This document shows, in pieces, positions 36,414-44,631 of a stretch of 64,000 nt of DNA. The DNA is taken from contig NZ_LKBA01000019.1 of assembly GCF_001307765.1 (NCBI RefSeq), forward strand, positions 372,001 through 436,000, in the 5' to 3' direction. Each line of letters starts with the position of its first letter. Position 1 is the stretch's first letter. The DNA comes from Aliiroseovarius crassostreae. Lineage in GTDB: Bacteria; Pseudomonadota; Alphaproteobacteria; Rhodobacterales; Rhodobacteraceae. Below the pieces are notes generated by a model. That model did no database searches, was not told where the DNA came from, and worked only from the letters and a program-made list of their open reading frames with translations. A program made the translations under genes and the position numbers.

Positions 36414-37247
36414 TCAGTGCGTCGCACGGAATTGCGAGGGCGTCACCCCGGTGTGTTTCTGAAAGGACCGGGTGAAATAGGCGGCGGAGGTAAACCCAAG
36501 GCTGCGCGCGATGTCTTTCACCGGAAGCGTGGTTTCGCTCAGCAATCGGCGTGCTTCGTAATGGATCCGATCCGCGAGAATGGTCGAAGCTGACCGCCCG
36601 CAGGCCCTGTTGCAAACCCGGCTGAGATGGGTGGGGGTCACGCCCAGCGCGCCAGCATAGTCCCGCACGGATTTCGGACTGTGGAAATCCTGCTCGACAA
36701 GGGCCGCGAAAGCATTGGCCAGTTTGGCACCGGATTTTGCCTGTGCCAGAGAACGGTCTTGGTCGAAACATTGATGTTCAACCTGCCGATCCAGCCAGAC
36801 CGAAATCAGGCCGGCATGGCACATCATCGCGCGATGGGCGCGTTCGGCATGGGCTGCGTCAAACCGGTCCATCTCTTTTTGCAGGTTATCAATCATCCGG
36901 CTGAGTTCCATCTGCCGGTCCCCGTCAAGCAGGCGCAGGTGAAACGGATCGTGCGGCAACGACAGCTCCTCTTCGCTGGCTTGCGGAAAGACAACCATCG
37001 TGCCGCTGACCTGGGCTGAAACCTCAAACCCGTGCATGATGCCGGCAGGCACGAAGATACAATTATGCGGGCCATATCCTGCCGTGACGCCATTCACGGT
37101 GATCCGCCCCTGACCACGGGTGAACCAGATCAGAACGGGAGCACCGTAGGAACGCATCGCTTCGGTTCGCCATCGTCCCCCTTTGCTCATCCGCGCCAAG
37201 GGGACGACGCGGAAAGGAGAGGGTAAAGAACGTGTCTCTTGTTGCAT
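36414..37247 (-). CDS. AraC family transcriptional regulator
   Basis: 277 residues. An N-terminal cupin-like sensing domain (about 40-110: GRITVNGVTAGYGPHNCIFVPAGIMHGFEV) and a C-terminal AraC double HTH (about 180-277: DYAGALGVTPTHLSRVCNRACGRSASTILADRIHYEARRLL and IARSLGFTSAAYFTRSFQKHTGVTPSQFR). Target genes are not evident. Its upstream region carries a DnaA-box pair. Confidence 0.9.
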   Translation of the reverse strand: MQQETRSLPSPFRVVPLARMSKGGRWRTEAMRSYGAPVLIWFTRGQGRITVNGVTAGYGPHNCIFVPAGIMHGFEVSAQVSGTMVVFPQASEEELSLPHDPFHLRLLDGDRQMELSRMIDNLQKEMDRFDAAHAERAHRAMMCHAGLISVWLDRQVEHQCFDQDRSLAQAKSGAKLANAFAALVEQDFHSPKSVRDYAGALGVTPTHLSRVCNRACGRSASTILADRIHYEARRLLSETTLPVKDIARSLGFTSAAYFTRSFQKHTGVTPSQFRATH

Positions 37248-37345
37248 TTGTGACCCCCGGCAGGCAGCGGTGCATGAAAGCAGGCAGGCTTAAATATTAG
37301 GTCAAAAATGCCGTTTTGTCGCTGCAAAATAAGGGTGCATGGAGG

Positions 37346-37422
37346 TTTTCCACAGGGTTATCCACAAAAAATGTAGACAATTGTGGGTGACTGGGGCCGG
37401 GTGTTGTCAGATGGTTAACCCA
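37346..37422. promoter_or_regulatory. DnaA-box pair with nearby CtrA-like half-site
   Basis: TTTTCCACA (37346-37354) and TTATCCACA (37358-37366) are two DnaA-type nonamers in the same orientation, 12 bp apart. A degenerate inverted box TGTGGGTGA follows at 37382, and TTAACCCA, close to the CtrA half-site, at 37415-37422. All are noncoding, between miaA and the araC-type gene. Confidence 0.5.
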
Positions 37423-37466
37423 ACAGGAGGTTCGATCTGTTCAAGCAGGCGGCGCGCGTGTGGCCA

Positions 37467-38357
37467 TTAGGGCAGGGGAATCGCCTGCCAATGCTTCATG
37501 CGTTTGCGAAACCAGGTGCGTTGGCGTTTGGCATATTGCTGGCTGGCGATGATTGCGGCCTCGCGTGCGTCGTCCAAACTCAGCTCACCCTTCAGATGGG
37601 CAATCAATTCGGGGGCCCCGATGGCCTTGGCATGGGGGGCCTTCGGGTCCCAGTTCTCAAGGTTTGCCCGCGCTTCATCAAGGGCGCCGCCTTCCAGCAT
37701 CAGGTCAAAGCGACGTTCAATCCGGTTGCGCAGCCAGTCCCGGTCGGCTTGCAGGACAATGGCGGTGCAATCTGCCAGCGCCAGCAGAGGTGGCGGTGTG
37801 TCGTCCTGCCACGACGCCAGCCCTCGCCCGGTGCTGCGCTGCACCTCCCAGGCGCGGGCCACGCGGGCCGGGTTGCGCTGGTCGATCCGTGCAAGCGTGT
37901 CCGGGTCCAGGGCGGACAAAAGGGCCCTGATCCCCTGCGTGGCAAGAAGGTGTTCCCCTTCCGCCCGCACCTCTGGCGGTGTCAGGGGAATATCGGCCAG
38001 CCCCTCGGTCAGGGCGGACAGGTTCAACCCGGTGCCGCCAACAATAATGGGACGGTCCCGGCCTTGCAGGATCTGAGCCACTTCACGCAGCCAATGCCCG
38101 ACGGAATAGTCTTGATCCCCCGGGATATGCCCATACAGGCGGTGTGGCACCCGCGCCTCTTCTTCCGGCGAAGGGCGGGCGGTGACAATGCGCCAGTTTG
38201 AAAACACCTGCAACGCATCTGCATTCACAATCACCCCGCCACCGGTTTCGGCAATCTCCATCGCGAGGGCGGATTTGCCCGAAGCGGTTGCCCCGGCGAT
38301 CAGCACCGGGCGGTTGGGCGGGAGGGTGCGAATGTCGAAGGGAAGGTGATCTGGCAC
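37467..38357 (-). CDS. miaA: tRNA dimethylallyltransferase MiaA
   Basis: 296 residues from GTG 38357. The frame continues upstream, but the P-loop ([22 protein letters not shown]) should begin within about 20 residues of the start, and this GTG gives the usual family length. Other landmarks: [42 protein letters not shown] and [14 protein letters not shown]. It isopentenylates A37 of tRNAs reading UNN codons. Divergent from pyrH. Confidence 0.93.
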   Translation of the reverse strand: MPDHLPFDIRTLPPNRPVLIAGATASGKSALAMEIAETGGGVIVNADALQVFSNWRIVTARPSPEEEARVPHRLYGHIPGDQDYSVGHWLREVAQILQGRDRPIIVGGTGLNLSALTEGLADIPLTPPEVRAEGEHLLATQGIRALLSALDPDTLARIDQRNPARVARAWEVQRSTGRGLASWQDDTPPPLLALADCTAIVLQADRDWLRNRIERRFDLMLEGGALDEARANLENWDPKAPHAKAIGAPELIAHLKGELSLDDAREAAIIASQQYAKRQRTWFRKRMKHWQAIPLP

Positions 38358-38512
38358 GGCAAAGCTTTCGACTGTGGGGATCGGGTTGAGGGTTTCCAGG
38401 TGGCGCAGGCAGGGCGTTTTTTCGAAAGACGGCCCGTATACGCATTGAAAGTTTCGCCTGTTTGGGCCATTTTGCCGGGCAAGACAATCTTCTTGTTCAG
38501 GACCTTCCACCC

Positions 38513-39277
38513 ATGACTGATACCTCTGCTGCCGTATTCTCTGAAGAAAGCGGCGATACCTCCGCGACCACCTATAAGCGCGTGATGCTGAAAATCTCTG
38601 GCGAAGCGTTGATGGGGGACCAGGGGTTTGGCCTGCACCCGCCCACCGTCGAACGAATCGCGCGCGAAGTGAAAAGCGTGGCCGAGATGGGGGTTGAGAT
38701 CTGTATGGTGATCGGGGGCGGGAATATTTTCCGTGGCCTGTCCGGGTCCGCCCAGGGGATGGAGCGCACCACTGCGGATTACATGGGGATGCTGGCCACC
38801 GTGATGAACGCGCTGGCGATGCAGTCTGCGCTGGAAGGAATGGGGGTATTCACCCGGGTCATCTCCGCCATTCGCATGGATGAAGTCTGTGAACCCTATA
38901 TCCGCCGCCGGGCGGTGCGCCACCTTGAGAAAAAGCGGGTCTGCATTTTTGCCGCCGGAACCGGGAACCCCTATTTCACAACTGATACGGCTGCCACCTT
39001 GCGGGCCAATGAAATGGCCTGTGAAGCCATTTTGATGGGCAAAAACGGTGTGGACGGGGTGTATGACAAGGATCCCAAAGAACACGCAGATGCGGTGCGC
39101 TATGACCATGTCAGCTATGATGACGTGCTGGCCAAGCGTCTGCGTGTCATGGACGCTTCTGCCATTGCGCTGGCGCGAGACAACAACCTGCCACTGGTTG
39201 TGTTTGGTCTGGATGAACCGGGTGGATTCAAAGGCATCCTGTCGGGGCAGGGCACCTACACCAAAGTGGGCGGCTGA
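38513..39277 (+). CDS. pyrH: Uridylate kinase
   Basis: 254 residues from ATG 38513. Amino acid kinase fold with [42 protein letters not shown] and [12 protein letters not shown]. It converts UMP to UDP and is typically regulated by UTP/GTP. First gene of the superoperon running to lpxB; rpsB and tsf, often in front of it, are not present here. Confidence 0.96.
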   Translation: MTDTSAAVFSEESGDTSATTYKRVMLKISGEALMGDQGFGLHPPTVERIAREVKSVAEMGVEICMVIGGGNIFRGLSGSAQGMERTTADYMGMLATVMNALAMQSALEGMGVFTRVISAIRMDEVCEPYIRRRAVRHLEKKRVCIFAAGTGNPYFTTDTAATLRANEMACEAILMGKNGVDGVYDKDPKEHADAVRYDHVSYDDVLAKRLRVMDASAIALARDNNLPLVVFGLDEPGGFKGILSGQGTYTKVGG

Positions 39278-39437
39278 TCTGGCCGGGGGGATCCGATCGG
39301 ATTGGGCAAGGACCTGCCCATAAGACACAGTTTTTTCCGCTGCAAATGGGCCGCCCTATACAAGGCCCGTGCGGGAGGGCTATAGGTATGAAAAGACGCT
39401 CGAAAACAAGAGCAGATGGATAAAGGGGACGCCTGAG

Positions 39438-40001
39438 ATGGCTGACGAAGAATTTGAACTGGATCTGGATGATCTGGAACGCCGTATGGAAGGCGCCCTT
39501 GGCGCGCTGAAAACCGAGTTTGCATCGCTGCGCACCGGGCGCGCGTCGGCCTCGATGCTGGATCCGATCATGGTGGATGCCTATGGGTCGCGCACCCCTC
39601 TGAACCAGATCGGCACCGTGAACGTGCCGGAGCCGCGGATGGTGACGGTGAATATCTGGGACAAATCTCTGGTGGGGAAAGCAGAAAAGGCGATCCGTGA
39701 AAGCGGTCTGGGCATCAATCCCCAGCTGAATGGCACGATCATCATGCTGCCGATCCCTGAGCTGAACGAAGAACGTCGCCGCGAACTGACCCGCGTGGCC
39801 GCCCAATATGCCGAAAGCGCCCGTGTCGCTGTGCGCAATGTGCGCCAGGACGGGATGCAGCAGCTGAAACGTGCCAAGGATGGGATGAGCGAAGACGATC
39901 ACAAGATGTGGCATGATGAGGTCCAGGAGCTGACCGACAAACATGTCAAGATGGTCGATAAGGCGCTGGAAACCAAGCAAGAAGAGATCATGCAGGTCTG
40001 A
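39438..40001 (+). CDS. frr: Ribosome recycling factor
   Basis: 187 residues from ATG 39438, the standard length. Helical domain I and the small beta domain are recognisable ([75 protein letters not shown]). It splits post-termination ribosomes with EF-G. Confidence 0.97.
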   Translation: MADEEFELDLDDLERRMEGALGALKTEFASLRTGRASASMLDPIMVDAYGSRTPLNQIGTVNVPEPRMVTVNIWDKSLVGKAEKAIRESGLGINPQLNGTIIMLPIPELNEERRRELTRVAAQYAESARVAVRNVRQDGMQQLKRAKDGMSEDDHKMWHDEVQELTDKHVKMVDKALETKQEEIMQV

Positions 40002-40026
40002 TTTTAGACCTGTCAGGAGGGGCCGC

Positions 40027-40752
40027 GTGGGCAAGGATAAAACATCGCCGGAACATGTGGCCATCATCATGGATGGCAACGGCCGCTGGGCGCAAAAACG
40101 CGGCCAGCCGCGCCTGTTTGGCCATCGCGCCGGTGCCAAGCGGGTCCGCGAGATTGTGGAAACCTGCCCCGAGTTTGGCGTCAAATACCTGACCATCTTT
40201 GCCTTTTCGACAGAGAACTGGAAGCGCACCCAGTCGGAAGTGTCCGGTTTGATGAGCCTGTTTCGGCGTTACATCAAGAAAGAAGCCCGTGCGCTGCGTG
40301 ATGAAGGCGTGCGGGTGCGCTTTATCGGGGACCGTGTGCGGCTCGATGAAAAGCTGCAAAAGCTGATGGACGAGCTGGAAGAACTCACCTGCGACAATGA
40401 TCGTGTGCATTTGACCATTGCGCTGAATTACGGTGGCCGTGACGAAGTGGCCCGCGCCGTGAAACGTCTGGCGCAGGATGCCGCTTTGGGGCGGATCGAC
40501 GCAGATCTGGTAGATGAACAAACGCTCGCAAAGTATTTGGATACTTGTGTTTTACCGGATCCCGATCTGGTCATTCGAACCTCTGGTGAGGCGCGGATTT
40601 CCAATTTCCTTCTTTGGCAGTCGGCTTATGCGGAATATGAGTTTATTGATACGCTCTGGCCGGATTTCAATGCCGAACTTTTTGGCCGGATCGTTACGCG
40701 CTTTGGCGGACGGGATCGCCGGTTCGGGGGCGTGGACACTGCAGCCGAATAA
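40027..40752 (+). CDS. uppS: Undecaprenyl diphosphate synthase (di-trans,poly-cis)
   Basis: 241 residues from GTG 40027, chosen for CAGGAGGGG 6 bases upstream. Landmarks: HVAIIMDGNGRWAQKRG (catalytic Asp), YLTIFAFSTENWKR and LVIRTSGEARISNFLLWQSAYAEYEF. It makes the C55 lipid carrier for peptidoglycan and O-antigen precursors. Classical position between frr and cdsA. Confidence 0.96.
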   Translation: MGKDKTSPEHVAIIMDGNGRWAQKRGQPRLFGHRAGAKRVREIVETCPEFGVKYLTIFAFSTENWKRTQSEVSGLMSLFRRYIKKEARALRDEGVRVRFIGDRVRLDEKLQKLMDELEELTCDNDRVHLTIALNYGGRDEVARAVKRLAQDAALGRIDADLVDEQTLAKYLDTCVLPDPDLVIRTSGEARISNFLLWQSAYAEYEFIDTLWPDFNAELFGRIVTRFGGRDRRFGGVDTAAE

Positions 40753-40824
40753 CCGCTAACCGCAGGGCGATCCGGGGATCGGCGCTGCCCAAGGACTGCT
40801 GATGACCAGTAGAAAAGGAACCGC

Positions 40825-41631
40825 ATGTCAGATGTGAAAACCGGATCGAAATGGATGGATCTTGGCCCGCGCGCCGGTGCCGGACTGTTGATGGCGCTGG
40901 TGGCCGGGGCAGCGATCTGGATGGGAGGCGTTGTTTTCGTCACCCTGATCGCGGTGGTGATTGGCCTGTGCTTTTGGGAACTGATCCGGCTTTTGGACCC
41001 GACAAATGCATTGGTGCCAATTGGTGTCGGCGTTCTTGCCGCTTTTGCCGTTGAACTGGCCGGATTGCGTTTGATGGGGGCAGGTGGCTTTGGCTGGACC
41101 TGGATTGGCCTTCTGGTGGCGCCGATGCTGGGCGCTTATCTGTTGCCGGACCGGCGTAATCTGGCACTGGGATACGGGTTTGTGATCATGCTGGCGGCAT
41201 TGGGATTTTTGCAATTGTCCCATGGCAGGCTGGTGATCTGGCTGGTGCTGGTGGTGATCGTGTCTGATATTGCGGGATATTTTGCGGGACGCATCCTTGG
41301 CGGGCCGAAATTCTGGCCCCGTGTCAGCCCCAAGAAAACCTGGTCAGGAACGGTGGCCGGATGGATTGGCGCTGCCTTGATCGGGCTTTTCTTTGCCTCT
41401 GAAGGGACGACACTTTACTGGATGATCGGTTCTGTTCTGGCCGCATTTGCCGGGCAGATGGGGGATGTGATTGAAAGCGCGATCAAGCGCCATGTAGGTG
41501 TCAAGGACAGCTCTTACCTGATCCCCGGCCATGGCGGTGTGCTGGACCGGTTTGATGCCATGATTGGGGCCGCAGCCCTGATTTATGTTCTGTCGCTGGT
41601 CATGGCCGTTCCGGTGTTCGTGGCGGGGTGA
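40825..41631 (+). CDS. cdsA: Phosphatidate cytidylyltransferase
   Basis: 268 residues, a polytopic membrane enzyme with about eight hydrophobic segments. The C-terminal signature is present: SPKKTWSGTVAGWIGAALIG and VKDSSYLIPGHGGVLDRFDAMIGA. It makes CDP-diacylglycerol, precursor of all phospholipids. The dxr start follows 3 bp after its stop. Confidence 0.94.
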   Translation: MSDVKTGSKWMDLGPRAGAGLLMALVAGAAIWMGGVVFVTLIAVVIGLCFWELIRLLDPTNALVPIGVGVLAAFAVELAGLRLMGAGGFGWTWIGLLVAPMLGAYLLPDRRNLALGYGFVIMLAALGFLQLSHGRLVIWLVLVVIVSDIAGYFAGRILGGPKFWPRVSPKKTWSGTVAGWIGAALIGLFFASEGTTLYWMIGSVLAAFAGQMGDVIESAIKRHVGVKDSSYLIPGHGGVLDRFDAMIGAAALIYVLSLVMAVPVFVAG

Positions 41632-41634
41632 TCC

Positions 41635-42834
41635 ATGCGCAGAATTTCAATCTTTGGAGCAACCGGCTCCATTGGCCAATCCACCATTGATCTTATTGCG
41701 CGTGACCCAGAGGGGTATGACGTTGTTGCGTTGACCGGGGGGCATAATGTGTCCCAACTGGCCCATGATGCGCGGCGTCTGAATGCGGATGTGGCGGTGA
41801 CAGCCCATGAACGCAACCTGCCTGCCTTGCGTGACGCGCTGGCGGGGTCTGGCGTCGAAGCAGCGGCCGGGGCGGGTGCGCTTGAAGAAGCGGCCTGTCG
41901 TCCGGCGGATTGGGTCATGTCGGCAATAGTCGGGGCCGCAGGGCTTCTGCCAGGATTGCGCGCGCTGGAAAACAGGGCGACGCTGGCATTGGCCAACAAG
42001 GAAAGCCTGGTTACCGCGGGCCCCCTGATCATGGCCACGGCACAGGCGCATCACACGCGGATCCTGCCGGTGGACAGTGAACATTCCGCCGTGTTTCAGG
42101 GTCTTGTCGGCGAAGATATGCACGCGGTTGAACGGATCATCATCACGGCCTCCGGCGGTGCATTCCGGGACTGGCCGCTTGAACGGCTTGCCTCTGCCAC
42201 CTTGGCCGAAGCCTCCTCTCATCCCAATTGGGACATGGGGCAACGGATCACAATCGACAGTGCTTCTATGTTCAATAAGGCGCTGGAAGTTATCGAAACA
42301 AAAGAGTTTTTTCAGATTGATTCTGAAAAAATCGAGGTGCTGGTTCATCCGCAATCCCTGGTGCACGCGCTGGTGGGGTTCAACGATGGCGCCCTGATGG
42401 CCCATCTGGGTGCGCCGGATATGCGTCATGCCATCGGCTACGCGCTGCATTGGCCCGAACGGCGGGATCTGCCGGTTGAGAGGCTGGATCTGGCCCGCGT
42501 GGCGACGCTCGAATTTCGGGCACCAGATGAATTGCGATATCCGGCCTTGCGTCTGGCGCGCGAAGTGATGGCAGCCGGGGGGCTGACGGGCGCGGTGTTC
42601 AATGCGGCGAAGGAAGTGGCACTGGATGGGTTCATCTCGGGCCAGGTCGGTTTCATGGAAATGGCGGGGTTGGTTGAAGAGGCGCTCTCTGACCTTTCTG
42701 GCGACAGAACACTGATCGGAGCGGCCATGACCCTTGATAATGTGCAGGCCGCTGACCAGATGTCCCGTATCAGGACGCAGGAGTTGATTGCAGCGCGCGC
42801 CTCTCGTCCCGTCACAACCGTGCTAGAAGGATAA
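41635..42834 (+). CDS. dxr: 1-deoxy-D-xylulose 5-phosphate reductoisomerase
   Basis: 399 residues. NADPH-binding FGATGSIGQSTIDLI, ALANKESLVTAGPL, ILPVDSEHSAVFQGL (metal-binding Asp/Glu), and NWDMGQRITIDSASMFNKALEVIE. It is the committed step of the MEP isoprenoid pathway, which supplies the substrate of UppS encoded two genes upstream. Two bases from rseP. Confidence 0.96.
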   Translation: MRRISIFGATGSIGQSTIDLIARDPEGYDVVALTGGHNVSQLAHDARRLNADVAVTAHERNLPALRDALAGSGVEAAAGAGALEEAACRPADWVMSAIVGAAGLLPGLRALENRATLALANKESLVTAGPLIMATAQAHHTRILPVDSEHSAVFQGLVGEDMHAVERIIITASGGAFRDWPLERLASATLAEASSHPNWDMGQRITIDSASMFNKALEVIETKEFFQIDSEKIEVLVHPQSLVHALVGFNDGALMAHLGAPDMRHAIGYALHWPERRDLPVERLDLARVATLEFRAPDELRYPALRLAREVMAAGGLTGAVFNAAKEVALDGFISGQVGFMEMAGLVEEALSDLSGDRTLIGAAMTLDNVQAADQMSRIRTQELIAARASRPVTTVLEG

Positions 42835-42836
42835 TC

Positions 42837-44174
42837 ATGGATCTCATCTCACTCCTGCCGAATTTTGGCAATCTGGCCTTCACGGTTCTTGCGTTTGTGG
42901 TCGCTTTGACCATCATCGTGGCGGTGCACGAATATGGGCATTACATCGTTGGGCGCTGGTCCGGGATCAAGGCGGATGTGTTTTCCATTGGCATGGGGCC
43001 GGTGCTGTATTCGCGCGTGGACAAACATGGCACCAAATGGCAGGTCGCCGCTTATCCCATTGGCGGATATGTCAAATTTGCTGGGGATGCCAATGCGGCA
43101 TCTGGCGGTGCCGATGAAGAGGTTCTGGCAGAGCTTTCGCCAGAAGAGCGTCGCCACACCATGCCGGGGGCGCCGCTTTGGGCCCGTACCGCGACCGTTG
43201 CGGCCGGTCCGATCTTCAATTTCATCCTGTCGATCCTTCTGTTTGGCGGGATTTTGATGTGGGCCGGGGTGGGCACCGATCCGCTGACCGTGGGCAAGGT
43301 AAAACCCTTGCCGGGCGTAGAAGATGTCTTGCAGCCGGGCGATGAGGTTCTGTCAATCGCCGGGGCAGAGACGCCCAAACTGTCGGAGTTTTACACCTTC
43401 GCCACTCAACTTCCCAACACGCCCGTTGTGGAATACCGCCTGAACCGGGATGGCAAGAAAGTTGTGGTCATGGGGCCGCATCCTTTCCCGGCTCTGATTG
43501 GCTCGGTGACACCGAAATCTGCGGCGATTGAGGCGGGTCTGCGTCGCGATGATCTGATCGAGACGGTTGATGGCAATCGGGTGGCCACATTTGAGGGGCT
43601 GCGCGACCTAGTGGTAAACGGGGAAGGTGCCCCTTTGACCTTGGGTATTTATCGTGACGGGGAGCGTCTTGAGGTGACACTGACACCCCGTCGTCAGGAT
43701 CTTCCGCTGCCAGAGGGTGGATTTGAAACCCGTTGGTTGATCGGTGTTTCCGCAGGGCTGATATTTGAACCGGCCACGCGCACGCCCGGTGTTCTGGAAA
43801 GCCTTGAGGGAGGGGTGGATCGGGTGATCTATATTATCCGTTCCAGCCTGTCGGGCCTGTGGCACATGATCACCGGTGCGATTTCTAGCTGCAACCTGTC
43901 GGGTCCGATTGGTATTGCCCAGGTGTCAGGGCAGGCCGCGTCACAGGGGACGTCCAGTTTTATCGCCTTTATTGGTATGCTTTCAACGGCGGTTGGCCTG
44001 TTGAACCTGTTCCCGATTCCGGTGTTGGACGGTGGGCATCTGGTCTTCTTTGCTTATGAGGCCGTTACCCGGCGCAAACCCAGTGACAAGGTGATGAATA
44101 TCCTTCTGATCATTGGTCTGTCGCTTGTTCTGTCGCTGATGGTGTTTGGGGTGACCAACGACCTGTTTTGCTAA
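42837..44174 (+). CDS. rseP: Site-2 protease RseP
   Basis: 445 residues. The zinc motif HEYGH lies in the first membrane helix (VAVHEYGHYIVGRW), two PDZ-like regions occupy about 115-320, and the second metal-site motif LNLFPIPVLDGGH lies in the third helix (about 385-400). It cuts membrane-bound anti-sigma factors and cleared signal peptides within the membrane. Classical position before bamA. Confidence 0.95.
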   Translation: MDLISLLPNFGNLAFTVLAFVVALTIIVAVHEYGHYIVGRWSGIKADVFSIGMGPVLYSRVDKHGTKWQVAAYPIGGYVKFAGDANAASGGADEEVLAELSPEERRHTMPGAPLWARTATVAAGPIFNFILSILLFGGILMWAGVGTDPLTVGKVKPLPGVEDVLQPGDEVLSIAGAETPKLSEFYTFATQLPNTPVVEYRLNRDGKKVVVMGPHPFPALIGSVTPKSAAIEAGLRRDDLIETVDGNRVATFEGLRDLVVNGEGAPLTLGIYRDGERLEVTLTPRRQDLPLPEGGFETRWLIGVSAGLIFEPATRTPGVLESLEGGVDRVIYIIRSSLSGLWHMITGAISSCNLSGPIGIAQVSGQAASQGTSSFIAFIGMLSTAVGLLNLFPIPVLDGGHLVFFAYEAVTRRKPSDKVMNILLIIGLSLVLSLMVFGVTNDLFC

Positions 44175-44316
44175 GGTGAGGGGGGACGTGTCAGAGGAGT
44201 GGGCAGGCGTGGAACGATTGCCTTGAAAATGCCACATTCTGCCGAAATTTGCGCCACATTCCTGCGGTTAATCTCTTGTTACCGCCCGTAATGGGTGTTT
44301 GTTTCAGGAGAGTGAG

Positions 44317-44460
44317 ATGGACCATATTCAAAACGGACTGCACAATGGCTATCGCGGCCTGTCCCTGCTGCTGGGATTAAATTTCGACCGTTTCCTAAGC
44401 GCGGGCGCCATCCTTGTTGCCCTGTCCCTTGCATCGATCATGGTGAACCTGTTCCTTTAA
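44317..44460 (+). CDS. Small membrane protein, 47 residues
   Basis: ATG 44317 with a good CAGGAG 9 bases before it, TAA at 44458. The product begins MDHIQNGLHNGYRGLSLLLG and has one C-terminal hydrophobic helix (AGAILVALSLASIMVNLFL). A terminator follows at 44534-44560. The strong RBS, clean length and own terminator argue that it is expressed. It interrupts rseP and bamA, which are usually contiguous. Function unknown. Confidence 0.6.
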   Translation: MDHIQNGLHNGYRGLSLLLGLNFDRFLSAGAILVALSLASIMVNLFL

Positions 44461-44533
44461 GAACACCTCCCTGAAAGGCGTGCGCCAGACTTTTGCTGCA
44501 TGGCCTCAAGCTGAAACATTATGTGAGCCCTTC

Positions 44534-44560
44534 AAAGCGCCCTCTTGCCGGGGCGCTTTT
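44534..44560 (+). terminator. Terminator between the 47-residue gene and bamA
   Basis: AAAGCGCCC (44534-44542) pairs with GGGGCGCTTTT (44550-44560). It implies that bamA has its own promoter. Confidence 0.75.
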
Positions 44561-44631
44561 CCGTCTTTGACATGCTCCCGCCGACCCTTTATTCAAAATT
44601 GGAAATGGGATGTTTGAGCGGAAGCTAAGTT

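Noticed and set aside
38300-39328. 342-codon frame opposite pyrH
   Set aside because: Antisense shadow of pyrH; miaA on that strand is better started at GTG 38357.
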